From Siccirubricoccus deserti (GTDB lineage Bacteria; Pseudomonadota; Alphaproteobacteria; Acetobacterales; Acetobacteraceae), in contig NZ_JACOMF010000009.1 in the NCBI RefSeq assembly GCF_014283215.1, positions 62,001 to 126,000 on the forward strand: a stretch of DNA of 64,000 nt, read 5' to 3'. Below are positions 19,093 through 28,635 of this stretch, in pieces. Made by a program: the position numbers and the translations under genes. A model generated the notes under the pieces. The model saw only the letters and a program-made list of their open reading frames with translations, ran no database searches and was not told where the DNA came from. Numbering within the stretch: the stretch's first letter is position 1; each line of letters begins with the position of its first letter.

Positions 19093-19380
19093 GTGCTGAA
19101 CAGCCTTGAGCGTTTCGTTCGCAGTCCCGAATTGCGGTTTCCCGACTGGCGGCTGACCACCGCCGAGATCCTCTACCACATGCCGGACACTCCGGCAGTG
19201 CTGCAGACCTTCGTCTGGCAGAAGCTGGACCTTGCTCCGGAGTTTCCCGAGCTCTCCCGCTTCCTCGACTTCTGGAAGCGCGAGATTGAGGGACCGCTGC
19301 ATTCGGTCCGCGTCGCCTCCGCCGCGCTGACCCGCCCGGCCGAGCTGCGCTACGCCAACGGGCAGTTCCTGCTGCACTAG
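19093..19380 (+). CDS. Usg family protein
   Basis: A 95-residue protein. The core DWRLTTAEILYHMPD, then LQTFVWQKLDLAPEFPEL, and LDFWKREIEGPLHSVRVA are the hallmarks of the alphaproteobacterial Usg family, named for a gene near trp genes but of unknown function. The GTG at 19093 is chosen because AGGAA lies a short distance upstream and the family starts close to this point. Earlier in-frame starts add sequence overlapping the groE control region. It is transcribed divergently from groESL. Confidence 0.85.
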   Translation: MLNSLERFVRSPELRFPDWRLTTAEILYHMPDTPAVLQTFVWQKLDLAPEFPELSRFLDFWKREIEGPLHSVRVASAALTRPAELRYANGQFLLH

Positions 19381-19535
19381 AGTTCCCCGCGAGACCGCTG
19401 CGCGGCTTCCCGCTTCCCCGGGTGGTCGCCCCCGATCAGCGCCTCACAGGCCTTCCGCGGCGACGCCGCGGAAGGACGCCAGGCAGCGCTAGTCCGCGAT
19501 CGTTGCTCCCAGGACGCGGCGCGAATGGCCGCCGC

Positions 19536-20246
19536 TCACTCCTCCTCCAGCGCCCGCCCGGCCCGCGCCCGACGCAGCAGCCACAGCCCGATGCCGATCG
19601 AGGCGGCGAACAGCACCGCCGACAGGCCAAGCTGCCACGCCCCATCCACCCGCACCCCCTTGCCGAGCAGAGCAAAGACCAGCGTCTGCGGCAGGTAGCC
19701 GAGCGCCGAGCCGGCCAGGAAGGGCAGCGGCGCGATGCCCGCCAGCCCGGCCAGCAGGTTCAGCGCCAGGTTGTTGCCGATCGGCAGCAGCCGCAGCGCG
19801 ACGGTGGCGCCGAACGGATTCTCCGCCAGCACGTCCCGCACCGGCCGCAGCCGCCGGCCGAAGCGCCCGTCCAGCCGGCGCTCCGCCCAGGCCCGACCGA
19901 CCAGCCGCGCCCAGCCGAGCGACAGCGCGGCCCCCAGCACCGTCGCCGCCAGCGTCAGCCCGCTGCCGGCCAACGCCCCGAAGGCATAGCCGCCGAGGAA
20001 GGCGACGCCCTGCCGCGGCACCCCTACCGCCGTGGCCGCGGCGCCCACGGCCAGGAACACTGCCTCCCCGGCCAGGCCCTGGCCGCGGACATGGCGGTCG
20101 ACCCATTCGGTGCCCGGCACCGCGCCGATTACTCGCAGCAGCAGCCCGGCCAGCACCAGCCCGCCGGCCAGCAACAGCAGCTTGCCGACCGACCGCCAGC
20201 GCACCCCGCCAGAAGCGGACCCCAGGGCAGGCCCGCCGCCGCTCAT
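19536..20246 (-). CDS. TVP38/TMEM64 (DedA-like, VTT domain) membrane protein
   Basis: A 236-residue inner-membrane protein with about five to six hydrophobic segments. The VTT-domain core is seen in GVPRQGVAFLGGYAFGAL and in VALRLLPIGNNLALNLLAG, the Arg-Pro-containing reentrant motif of DedA/TVP38 proteins. Relatives act in envelope lipid handling (some as scramblases or undecaprenyl-phosphate flippases). The exact substrate is unknown. It overlaps the upstream glycosyltransferase stop by 4 bases, so a joint role in lipid-linked sugar metabolism is plausible. Confidence 0.88.
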   Translation of the reverse strand: MSGGGPALGSASGGVRWRSVGKLLLLAGGLVLAGLLLRVIGAVPGTEWVDRHVRGQGLAGEAVFLAVGAAATAVGVPRQGVAFLGGYAFGALAGSGLTLAATVLGAALSLGWARLVGRAWAERRLDGRFGRRLRPVRDVLAENPFGATVALRLLPIGNNLALNLLAGLAGIAPLPFLAGSALGYLPQTLVFALLGKGVRVDGAWQLGLSAVLFAASIGIGLWLLRRARAGRALEEE

Positions 20247-21016
20247 CCTTCCGGCTCCACCTCCGGCCGGCGCCAGCGGCGCTGCAGCCAGACCATGCCG
20301 ACCAGGTCGAACAGGCTGACCAGCAGCCGGTCGAGCGTGCCGTAGTTGGATTGCCCGCGGAGCCGCGGCCGGTGGTTCACCGGCTCGCTCACCACCCGCC
20401 CGCCCTGGCGCAGCACCAGCGCCGGCAGGAAGCGGTGCATGTGGTCGAAATGCGGCAGTTCGAGGAACAGGGCGCGGGGGAACACCTTTAGGCCGCAGCC
20501 GGTATCCGGCGTCGCATCGCCCAGCAGCCGCGCCCGCACCCGGTTGGCCACCCGGCTGCTGCGCCGCTTGACCCAGCTGTCACGCCGCGTCACCCGATGA
20601 CCTGCGACCAGGATGGCGCCGCCCTCGGCCTGGGCGCGGGCCAGCAGCTTCGGGATGTCGGCCGGGTCGTTCTGGCCGTCGCCGTCCAGCGTGGCGATCC
20701 AGCGGCCGCGCGCCGCCTTCACCCCGGTGACCACCGCCGCCGACTGGCCGCAGCTGGCGCGGTGCCGGAGGTGGCGCAGCGGCGCCGCCGCGGCCGCCTT
20801 CCGCAACGCCATCGGCGTGTCGTCGGAGGAGCCGTCGTCGACATAGACGATCTCATGCGGGACGCCGGGAAGCGCCGCCTCGATCTCGGCCACCAGCGGG
20901 GCGATGTTCGGCGCCTCGTTGCGGACCGGCACGACGACGGAGAGGAGAGGCGCGGCGGGCGCGTCCGGCGGCGTGGACGCCCCGGCAGCCGGCACCGCTT
21001 GTGGGATGTGGGGCAT
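20243..21016 (-). CDS. Family 2 glycosyltransferase (dolichol-phosphate mannose synthase-like)
   Basis: A 257-residue GT-A enzyme. It has SVVVPVRNEAPNI at the start of the fold, EIVYVDDGSSDDT for nucleotide-sugar binding, TLDGDGQNDP containing the metal-binding DxD-type residues, and GQSNYGTLDRLLVSLFD near the end. Such enzymes move a sugar from a nucleotide donor to a polyprenyl phosphate. The start at 21016 avoids antisense overlap with ctaA; longer frames run into the ctaA coding region. The stop overlaps the TVP38-like gene (ATGA), so the two form an operon. Confidence 0.9.
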   Translation of the reverse strand: MPHIPQAVPAAGASTPPDAPAAPLLSVVVPVRNEAPNIAPLVAEIEAALPGVPHEIVYVDDGSSDDTPMALRKAAAAAPLRHLRHRASCGQSAAVVTGVKAARGRWIATLDGDGQNDPADIPKLLARAQAEGGAILVAGHRVTRRDSWVKRRSSRVANRVRARLLGDATPDTGCGLKVFPRALFLELPHFDHMHRFLPALVLRQGGRVVSEPVNHRPRLRGQSNYGTLDRLLVSLFDLVGMVWLQRRWRRPEVEPEG

Positions 21017-21095
21017 CGCGGCGCCGCGGTAGCAGCCCGGCGGCAATGCGGCAAGCGCGGGAGGAAATCCGCGCGGCTGCGGTATATACCCTTCC

Positions 21096-22223
21096 ATGCC
21101 CTTTGATGATCCCCGCCCCGCCCCGCCGCGGGCCACCCCCGCCGCGCCGCGCGCCACCAGGGACGCTCGCGCCATCGCCTTCTGGCTGCTCGGCGTCGCC
21201 GGCATGGTGTGGATCATGGTGGCGATCGGCGGCGCCACCCGCCTCACCGGCTCGGGGCTGTCCATCATGGAATGGGCGCCGCTCTCGGGCACGCTGCCGC
21301 CGCTGACCGAGCGGGAATGGAACCGACTCTACGATCTGTACCGCAGCATCCCGCAATACGAGCTGGTGAATCGCGGCTTCGGGCTGGAAGGATTCAAGCA
21401 GATCTTCTGGCTGGAGTGGATCCACCGCTTCTGGGGCCGGCTGATCGGCCTCGCCTATGCGCTGCCGCTGGCCTGGTTCTGGCTGCGCGGCCGCATCCCG
21501 GCAGGCCTCAAGCCGCGGCTGCTGCTGCTGCTCGGGCTCGGTGGCCTGCAAGGGGCGGTCGGCTGGTTCATGGTCGCCTCGGGGTTCGAGGCGGACCGCA
21601 CCGCCGTCTCGCCCTATCGGCTGGTGGTGCATCTGGGCCTGGCACTCGGGCTCTATGCCGCGCTGCTGTGGACCGCGCTCGGCTTGCTGCGGCCGGTGCC
21701 GGCGGCGCTGCCGGAGCCTGCCCACGGCTCGGTGCGGCGGCAGGTCAAGGCGGCGGCCTGGCTGGTGGTGGCGACCTTGCTGGCGGGCGGCTTCGTCGCC
21801 GGTCTGCGCGCCGGGCTCGACTACAACACCTTCCCGCTGATGGACGGCCGGCTGGTGCCGGAGGGGTACTGGCGCCTGAGCCCGATCTGGCTGAACCTCA
21901 CCGCCAATATCGCCGCGGTGCAATTCAACCATCGGCTGCTGGCGACCCTGGCCGGGCTGGCGGCGCTCGGGGCCTCCTTCGCCGCCTGGCGCCGCCTGCC
22001 CGCCGGGCCGGCACGCGCCGCCTGCATCGGGCTCGGCCTTTCCGTTTGCTTGCAATACGGACTTGGGGTGGCCACGCTGCTGCTGGTGGTGCCGGTCTGG
22101 CTGGGAACCTTGCACCAGGCGACGGCGGTGCTGGTGCTCACCGCGGCCCTGGCGGCGCTGCATGCGCTGCGCCCTGCTGCCGGAACCCGCACGGATCGCG
22201 AGCCGCGCGGAACGGGAGGATGA
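21096..22223 (+). CDS. ctaA: Heme A synthase (COX15/CtaA)
   Basis: A 375-residue polytopic membrane enzyme that oxidises the C8 methyl of heme O to give heme A for aa3-type cytochrome oxidase. Conserved histidine-containing helices are visible in EWIHRFWGRLIG, FNHRLLATL and GTLHQATAVLVL, and the N-terminal segment GGATRLTGSGLSIMEW is diagnostic. The length agrees with alphaproteobacterial type 2 CtaA. A one-base gap separates it from the following histidine kinase. No other cytochrome oxidase assembly gene is in the window. Confidence 0.97.
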   Translation: MPFDDPRPAPPRATPAAPRATRDARAIAFWLLGVAGMVWIMVAIGGATRLTGSGLSIMEWAPLSGTLPPLTEREWNRLYDLYRSIPQYELVNRGFGLEGFKQIFWLEWIHRFWGRLIGLAYALPLAWFWLRGRIPAGLKPRLLLLLGLGGLQGAVGWFMVASGFEADRTAVSPYRLVVHLGLALGLYAALLWTALGLLRPVPAALPEPAHGSVRRQVKAAAWLVVATLLAGGFVAGLRAGLDYNTFPLMDGRLVPEGYWRLSPIWLNLTANIAAVQFNHRLLATLAGLAALGASFAAWRRLPAGPARAACIGLGLSVCLQYGLGVATLLLVVPVWLGTLHQATAVLVLTAALAALHALRPAAGTRTDREPRGTGG

Positions 22224-22224
22224 G

Positions 22225-25200
22225 ATGACCGAGGCCATCGACCTGACCTCCGATCCCGTGACCGCCGCCCCGGGCCCCGTGCAGCTGATGCTGGACCACA
22301 TGCGCCACGGCATCGCGCTGTACGATGCCAGGCAACGACTGGTGGCCTCCAACGCCCTTGCCCGGCGGCTGGCGGCCTCGCCGCCAGCCACGCCCGACAC
22401 CCCGGGGGTGGCTGAGCGCGGCCCGGCGGTGGCACGGAACGAGCCGCGGCTGCGCATCGTCACCCAGCCCGACGGCACGGTGATCGAGCGGATGACTGAA
22501 CCGACGCCGGATGGCGGCTATGTCGTCACCTTCAGCGACGTCACCGCCCGCGCCCAGGCCGAGGCGGCGGCGCGGGCCCAGGCGGCGCTGCTGCAGGCGA
22601 CGCTCGACAACCTGCGCAATGGCGTCATGCTGTTCGGCCCCGATCACCGCCTGCGCCTGTCCAATGCGCTGGCCGCCGACCTCGCCGGCTTCTCGCCTGG
22701 GGTGCTGCAGCCCGGTGTCGCCGCCGCGACCTTGACCGAAGACCTGTGGCGCAACGGCGAGCTGGGACCCGAGCCGGAGGCATGCGAGCGGGCGCGGGAC
22801 CGGCTGGCCGCCGACCGCACCATGCCGGCCCGCTTCGTGCGGACCAAACCCGATGGCCGGATGGTGGAAGTGCGCTCCGAGCCCATGCCGGATGGCGGCT
22901 TCCTCGTCACCCATACCGATGTGACGCCGCTCGCCCGGGCCGAGGCCGAGGCGCGGCAGCGCGCGACCATGCTGCAGGCGATGCAGGACAGCATCCGCCA
23001 CGGGTTGGTGCTCTACGGCCCCGACCGTCGGCTGATCACCGCCAATCGGCTGGCCGCCCCCCTCTCGAACCTGCTGCCCGAGGAGCTGGTGCCGGGCACG
23101 AGCCTGGACACGCTGATCGAGCGGCAGTTGGAGCGCGGCAACTTCGGCACCGGCCCCGAGGCGGCGGCGGAGGCCGGCCACATCCGCGCCCTCGACCGGA
23201 CGGTCCCGCACCGCTATCAGCGCGAGCTGCCGGATGGCCGGATCATCGAGATCAGCTCCGACCCGACGCCGGATGGCGGCTTCGTCATCAGCTATGTCGA
23301 CATTACCGCCCAGGCGCGGGCGGAAGCCGCGGCACAGGCGCGCGCGTCGCTGCTGCAGACCATGCAGGACAACATGCGCCAGGGCATCGCGCTGTTCGAT
23401 GCCGAGCGCCGGCTGATCACCGCCAACCGCCTGGCCGCCGAACTGGCCGGCGTGCCGCCGGAGGTGCTGGTACCCGGCACGACGCATGCCAGCATGGTCC
23501 AGCGCCAGCTCGCCGCCGGCGTCTTCGGCCGGGGCCCGGCCGCCGAAGCGGAAGCGGCGCGGGTCCTCATGCGCGACCGCCGCCAGCGCCTGCAGAGCCA
23601 GCGTGAGATGCCGGATGGCAAGGTGGTCGACAGCGCCTCGAACCCGATGCCGGATGGCGGCTTCGTCGTCACCTGGGTCGATGTAACCGCGCTGGTCTAC
23701 GCCGAGCGGGCGGCCGAGCAGCGCGCCGCCACCCTGCAGGCGATGATCGAGAACATGCGCCATGGCGTCGCCCTGTTCGGCCCTGATCGCCGGCTGCAGG
23801 CGGCCAACCGGCTGGCGGCCGAACTCGGCCACTTCCCCCCCGGCACGCTGGCACCGGGACGGAGCTTTGACGCGCTGGTTGCGGTGCAGCGCGCCGTCGG
23901 CCTGACCGGCAGCGCCGAGCTCGACATCGATCTCGCCTCGCGCGGGATCGCTCAGGACCGCAGCCAACCGGTGCGCTACACTAGGCCCGGCCGCGGCGGG
24001 CGGGTCATCGAGGTCAGCTCGAACCCGATGCCGGACGGCGGCTTCGTCATCAGCCTGACCGACATCACCGCCCTTGCCCGCGCCGAGGCCGAGGCGAAGC
24101 GCCGGGCCGAGGTGCAGGCGGTGATGCTCGACACCATCCGGCACGGCATCACCTTCTTCGGCCCCGACCACCGGGTGATCGCCACCAACCGGCTCAGCCA
24201 CGCCATCAGCGGCCGGCGGCCCGAGCATGCGCTGCCCGGCATGACCCTTGAGGAGGTGATCCGCGCCCAGCAGGCCGCCGGCGCCCTCGGTCCGGAGCCG
24301 GAAGCCGAGACCTGGGTGCAGCGGACGCTGGCGGTCGACCGCAGCCGGCATCACCGCTACCAGCGCCGCACCCCGGACGGCAGGCTGATCGAACTGGTGT
24401 CGGACCCGACGCCGGACGGCGGCTTCGCCGTCACCTTCTCCGACATCACTGCCCTGGCTGACGCCGAGGCCGCCGCTGCCTCCCGCGCCGCGATGCTGGA
24501 GGCGGCGCTCGACAACATGCGGCATGGTATCCAGCTGTTCGGGCCGGACCGGCGGCTGCTGGCGCACAACGATCTGTCGGTGACCTATTGCGGCCTGCAG
24601 CAGGGCGACATCTTCGACGGCATCACTTTCGACGAGGCGGTCAGGAAGATGCACCGGCGCGGCGTCTTCGGCCCGGAGCCCGGCGCCAGCCGGGCGATGC
24701 GGGAGCGGATCGAGCGCGACCGCAGCCAGGCCTATCGGTCGCAGCGGCTGGCGCCGGATGGCACCATGATCGAGGTGTTCTCGGATCCGACGCCGGATGG
24801 CGGCTTCGTCATCACCCTGACCGACGTCACCGCCCTCGCCCGCGCCGAGGCGGTGGCGCAGGAGCAGGCGGCGACCCTGCGGGCGGCGATCGACAGCACC
24901 CGGCACAGCATTGCACTCTACGGCCCGGACCGACGGCTGCGCATCGCCAACCGGCTGTCCGGCCCGGCCCATGGCCTGCCGGCGCTGGAGGAGCGGGTCG
25001 GCGCCCGGCTCGATGATCTGATCGCCGAGCAGCTCGCCCAGGGCACCTTCGGCGAGGGGGCGGAGGCGGCGCGCACCGCGGCGGAGCTGATCGCCGTGGA
25101 TCGGAGCAAGCCGCTGCACTTCCAGCGCCGGATGCCGAACGGCCAGGTGCTCGACATCGCCTCCGACCCGACGCCGGACGGCGGCTTCGTCGTCACCCAT

Positions 25201-26730
25201 TCCGACGTGACCGAGCTGGTCGAGGCCAGGGCCGATGCCTCGGCCCGCGCCGGCATCCTGCAGGTGATGCTCGACAACATCCGCCATGGCATCACCTACT
25301 ATGGCGCCGATCGCCGGGTGATCTCCTCAAACGCGCTGGCCGACACACTCGGCGGCCATCCGCCCGGGACAGTGGTGCCCGGCCGTCTGCTCGACGAGCT
25401 GATCGAGGCGCAGCTGGCAACCAATGCCGTCAGCGGCGACACCGCCGGCATCGCCGAGATGGCGCGCAGCCTCGACCGATCGCGCCCCGCCCGCTACGTG
25501 CGGCAGAATGCCGATGGCCGGACCGTGGAGGTGACCACGGACCCGACACCGGACGGCGGCTTCGTCGCCACCATGACCGACATCACCGCCCTTGCCGAGG
25601 CCGAGGTGGCGGCCAGGCAGCGCGCCAGCATGCTGCAGGCGATGCTCGACAACATCCGCCACGGCATTGCGCTGTTCGACGCGGAAGGCCGGGTGCTGGC
25701 GGCGAATCCGGTGTTCCGCAGCATGCTCGACCTGCCCGCGGAGGTGATCGAGCCGGGCCGGCCGATGGCGGATTTCGTCCAGCTGATGCTGGAGCGCGGC
25801 GAGTACGGCGAGGGCGAGGCCGGCCTTGCCGCCGCCCAGGCGATGCTCGGCCGCGACCGCACCCGGCCGCTGCGCACCACCCGCACCCGGCCGAACGGCA
25901 TGACGGTGGAGACCGTCTCCGACCCGATTCCAGGCGCCGGCTGGGTGATCACCTACACCGACGTCACCGAGGACCGCCGGGTTCGCGCCGAGCTGGAGCG
26001 CGCCAAGAATGCCGCCGAGGCGGCGAACACCGCGAAATCCCGCTTCCTGGCGACCATGAGCCACGAGCTGCGGACTCCGCTGAACGCGGTGATCGGCTTC
26101 TCCGAGGCGTATCTCGCCACCCCCGACCCGGCCCGCGGCCTCGACTACATGCGCTCGATCCACGAGGCCGGGCGGCATCTGCTGTCGCTGATCGACGACA
26201 TCCTGGACGTGACCCGGGCGGAGACCTCCGGCTTCGCCATCACCGCCGGCAGGGTGGATGTGCGGGCGCTGGCCGAAGGCGCGGTGCGGGTGATGCGGGC
26301 GACCGCGGCCACCGCCAGGGTGACGCTGCAAGCGGTGCTGCCGCCGGCGCTGCCCTGGGTCCGCGCGGATGAGCTGCGGATGCGGCAGGTGCTGTTGAAC
26401 CTGCTCTCCAACGCCGTGAAATTCACCCCAGCCGAAGGCATGGTGACCCTGGCCGGAGAACAGGAGGCGGGCGGCGACCTGGTGCTGCGGGTCACCGACA
26501 CCGGCATCGGCATGCGGCCGGAGGACATCCCCCGCGCCTTCGAGCCCTTCACCCAGCTCGATTCATCCCTGGCCAGGCGCTTTCCTGGCTCCGGCCTCGG
26601 CCTATATCTGTCGAAGGCGCTGGCCGAGGCGCAGGGGGCCGCGCTGAGCCTGGAAAGCGCCCCCGGCCACGGCACCACCGCCGTGCTGCGCATTCCACAG
26701 GCGCTGCTGCTGGTGCCTGTCGCCATCTGA
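22225..26730 (+). CDS. Soluble histidine kinase with ten tandem PAS-like units
   Basis: A 1501-residue protein with no membrane segment or signal peptide. Ten PAS_7-type units occupy residues 1-1260. From the second, unit starts fall at residues 121, 248, 375, 502, 629, 756, 883, 1010 and 1135, a period of 127 residues except one of 125. Each unit opens with a helix such as MLQAMLDNIRHGIALF, has GPDRRL, and closes with PDGGFVVTFSDITALARAEA. The kinase core follows: LATMSHELRTPLNAVIGF with phospho-accepting H1280, then an ATPase domain with NLLSNAVKF (N1392/N1396), DTGIGM and GSGLGL. No receiver domain is fused and no response regulator is adjacent. The ATG is preceded by GGGAGG and lies one base after the ctaA stop; tldD follows 19 bases later. 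The ligand and partner are unknown. Confidence 0.93.
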   Translation: MTEAIDLTSDPVTAAPGPVQLMLDHMRHGIALYDARQRLVASNALARRLAASPPATPDTPGVAERGPAVARNEPRLRIVTQPDGTVIERMTEPTPDGGYVVTFSDVTARAQAEAAARAQAALLQATLDNLRNGVMLFGPDHRLRLSNALAADLAGFSPGVLQPGVAAATLTEDLWRNGELGPEPEACERARDRLAADRTMPARFVRTKPDGRMVEVRSEPMPDGGFLVTHTDVTPLARAEAEARQRATMLQAMQDSIRHGLVLYGPDRRLITANRLAAPLSNLLPEELVPGTSLDTLIERQLERGNFGTGPEAAAEAGHIRALDRTVPHRYQRELPDGRIIEISSDPTPDGGFVISYVDITAQARAEAAAQARASLLQTMQDNMRQGIALFDAERRLITANRLAAELAGVPPEVLVPGTTHASMVQRQLAAGVFGRGPAAEAEAARVLMRDRRQRLQSQREMPDGKVVDSASNPMPDGGFVVTWVDVTALVYAERAAEQRAATLQAMIENMRHGVALFGPDRRLQAANRLAAELGHFPPGTLAPGRSFDALVAVQRAVGLTGSAELDIDLASRGIAQDRSQPVRYTRPGRGGRVIEVSSNPMPDGGFVISLTDITALARAEAEAKRRAEVQAVMLDTIRHGITFFGPDHRVIATNRLSHAISGRRPEHALPGMTLEEVIRAQQAAGALGPEPEAETWVQRTLAVDRSRHHRYQRRTPDGRLIELVSDPTPDGGFAVTFSDITALADAEAAAASRAAMLEAALDNMRHGIQLFGPDRRLLAHNDLSVTYCGLQQGDIFDGITFDEAVRKMHRRGVFGPEPGASRAMRERIERDRSQAYRSQRLAPDGTMIEVFSDPTPDGGFVITLTDVTALARAEAVAQEQAATLRAAIDSTRHSIALYGPDRRLRIANRLSGPAHGLPALEERVGARLDDLIAEQLAQGTFGEGAEAARTAAELIAVDRSKPLHFQRRMPNGQVLDIASDPTPDGGFVVTHSDVTELVEARADASARAGILQVMLDNIRHGITYYGADRRVISSNALADTLGGHPPGTVVPGRLLDELIEAQLATNAVSGDTAGIAEMARSLDRSRPARYVRQNADGRTVEVTTDPTPDGGFVATMTDITALAEAEVAARQRASMLQAMLDNIRHGIALFDAEGRVLAANPVFRSMLDLPAEVIEPGRPMADFVQLMLERGEYGEGEAGLAAAQAMLGRDRTRPLRTTRTRPNGMTVETVSDPIPGAGWVITYTDVTEDRRVRAELERAKNAAEAANTAKSRFLATMSHELRTPLNAVIGFSEAYLATPDPARGLDYMRSIHEAGRHLLSLIDDILDVTRAETSGFAITAGRVDVRALAEGAVRVMRATAATARVTLQAVLPPALPWVRADELRMRQVLLNLLSNAVKFTPAEGMVTLAGEQEAGGDLVLRVTDTGIGMRPEDIPRAFEPFTQLDSSLARRFPGSGLGLYLSKALAEAQGAALSLESAPGHGTTAVLRIPQALLLVPVAI
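22585..25974 (+). repeat. Nine in-frame ~381-bp tandem repeats encoding PAS-like units
   Basis: Protein similarity between units is obvious while the DNA has diverged, apart from short conserved tracts coding for PDGGF and NIRHGI. An additional, shorter and more diverged unit precedes the array (22225-22584). The constant unit length suggests amplification of one domain-plus-linker module. Confidence 0.88.
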
Positions 26731-26749
26731 CATTTCCCTGGAGAGCCCC

Positions 26750-28186
26750 ATGCCGCTCGACACCCCGCTTTCGGTCACCGACCGCCTGTTCTTCGCGGAG
26801 CTGGACCGCGCCGCCGCGGAGCGCCGGGTGCAGGCGGCGCTGGCCGGCGCCGAGGATGGCGAGTTGTTCCTCGAATACCGCGAGAGCGAGATGATCTCGC
26901 TGGACGACGGCCGCATCCGCAGCGCCTCCTTCGACGCGACGCGCGGTTTCGGGCTGCGCGCCGTGGCTGGCGAGGCGGCCGGCTATGCCCATTCCGGCGA
27001 GCTTTCCGAGGCAGCGCTGGAGCGCGCTGCGGCAACGGTGCAGGCGGTACGCCAGGGCCATTCCGGCACCCTCGATATCGCCCCGCGGTCGACCAATGCT
27101 CGGCTATACGAGGATGCCAACCCGCTGGCGCTGCTGGATTTCGCCGCCAAGACCAAGCTGCTGGGCGAGATCGACGCCTTTGCCCGCGGCCGCGACCCGC
27201 GGGTGAAGCAGGTGATGGCCTCGCTGGCTGGCGAATGGCAGGCGGTGCAGATCCTGCGGCCGGATGGCACCAGGGTGGCCGACATCCGGCCGCTGGTGCG
27301 GCTGAACGTCGCGGTGGTGGTGGAGCAGGACGGGCGGCGGGAGACCGGCAGCCACGGCATGGGCGGCCGGTTCGACTACGGCCGCATCCTTGGCGAGCAA
27401 AGCTGGCAGGCGGCGGTGGATGAGGCGCTGCGCCAGGCGCTGGTCAACCTCGACAGCGTGCCGGCCCCGGCCGGGGAGATGGAGGTGGTGCTCGGCCCCG
27501 GCTGGCCCGGCATCCTGCTTCATGAGGCGATCGGCCATGGGCTGGAGGGCGATTTCAACCGCAAGAAGACCAGCGCCTTCGCCGGCCTGCTCGGCCAGCG
27601 CATCGCCGCACCGGGGGTCACGGTGGTGGATGACGGCACCATGCCGGACCGCCGCGGCAGCCTGACGGTGGATGACGAAGGCACCCCGACCAACCGCACC
27701 GTGCTGATCGAGGATGGCGTGCTGGTCGGTTTCCTGCAGGACCGGCAGAACGCCCGGCTGATGGGCGTGGCCCCCACCGGCAACGGCCGGCGCCAGAGCC
27801 ATGCGCATATCCCGATGCCGCGGATGACCAATACGGTGATGCTGGGCGGGGCGCATGCGCCGGAGGAGATCCTGCGCAGCGTGAAGCGTGGACTCTATGC
27901 GGTGAATTTCGGCGGCGGGCAGGTGGACATCACTTCGGGCAAGTTCGTCTTCTCCGCCTCGGAAGCCTATCTGATCGAGGACGGCAGGATCGGCGCGCCG
28001 GTGAAGGGCGCGACCCTGATCGGCAACGGGCCGGACAGCCTGACCAAGGTGACGATGGTCGGCAACGACATGGCGCTCGATCCCGGCATCGGCACCTGCG
28101 GCAAGCAGGGCCAGGGGGTGCCGGTGGGCGTCGGGCAGCCGACCCTGAAGATGGCGGGGCTGACGGTGGGCGGGACAGCGGTGTGA
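26750..28186 (+). CDS. tldD: Metalloprotease TldD
   Basis: A 478-residue TldD. The zinc motif HEAIGH lies at residues 258-263 in the segment LLHEAIGHGLEGD. The downstream blocks DDGTMPDRRGSLTVDDEG and MTNTVMLGG are family hallmarks. TldD with TldE forms a heterodimer that degrades unfolded peptides and matures some ribosomally made peptides. tldE is not in the window. It sits 19 bases after the PAS kinase and overlaps the acetyltransferase gene by 4 bases, so it is part of a ctaA-kinase-tldD-acetyltransferase run. Confidence 0.96.
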   Translation: MPLDTPLSVTDRLFFAELDRAAAERRVQAALAGAEDGELFLEYRESEMISLDDGRIRSASFDATRGFGLRAVAGEAAGYAHSGELSEAALERAAATVQAVRQGHSGTLDIAPRSTNARLYEDANPLALLDFAAKTKLLGEIDAFARGRDPRVKQVMASLAGEWQAVQILRPDGTRVADIRPLVRLNVAVVVEQDGRRETGSHGMGGRFDYGRILGEQSWQAAVDEALRQALVNLDSVPAPAGEMEVVLGPGWPGILLHEAIGHGLEGDFNRKKTSAFAGLLGQRIAAPGVTVVDDGTMPDRRGSLTVDDEGTPTNRTVLIEDGVLVGFLQDRQNARLMGVAPTGNGRRQSHAHIPMPRMTNTVMLGGAHAPEEILRSVKRGLYAVNFGGGQVDITSGKFVFSASEAYLIEDGRIGAPVKGATLIGNGPDSLTKVTMVGNDMALDPGIGTCGKQGQGVPVGVGQPTLKMAGLTVGGTAV

Positions 28187-28626
28187 TCCGCCGGGCGCGA
28201 GCGGAGGAGGCGGCGCGGCTGGCCGCTCTCGTCGAGGCCGCCTACGCCCCCTGGGTACCCATCATCGGCCGCCGCCCAGGGCCGATGGATGACGACTACG
28301 CCGCCCGCATCGCCGCCGGCGAGGCATGGGTGCTAGAGGATGGCGGCGCGATCCACGGGCTGGTGGTGATCGAGACCCATGCCAGCCACCTGATGCTGGA
28401 CAATATCGCCGTGGACCCTGCCCGCAAGGGCATGGGTGATGGCCGGGCGTTGCTGGATTTCGTCGAGGCGGAGGCGCGGCGGCGTGGGCTGGCGGAGGTG
28501 CGGCTCTACACTCATGCGCTGATGGCGGCGAACATTGCGCTTTACGCCAAGCGTGGCTACGCCGAGACGGAGCGGCGGGAGGAGAAGGGGTTCAGCCGGG
28601 TGTTCATGGCGAAGCGGGTGGGGTGA
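28183..28626 (+). CDS. GNAT family N-acetyltransferase
   Basis: A 147-residue acetyltransferase. The acetyl-CoA-binding strand-loop is seen in LDNIAVDPARKGMGDGRALLDFVEAEA, and the C-terminal NIALYAKRGYAETERR is the usual GNAT ending. The GTG start overlaps the tldD stop (GTGA), indicating translational coupling. The substrate is unknown. Confidence 0.9.
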   Translation: MIRRARAEEAARLAALVEAAYAPWVPIIGRRPGPMDDDYAARIAAGEAWVLEDGGAIHGLVVIETHASHLMLDNIAVDPARKGMGDGRALLDFVEAEARRRGLAEVRLYTHALMAANIALYAKRGYAETERREEKGFSRVFMAKRVG

Positions 28627-28635
28627 GGCGACGCC

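Noticed and set aside
22138..25287. 1049-codon minus-strand frame opposite the PAS kinase
   Set aside because: It is the antisense shadow of the PAS repeats, without recognisable domains; the plus frame has a full kinase.
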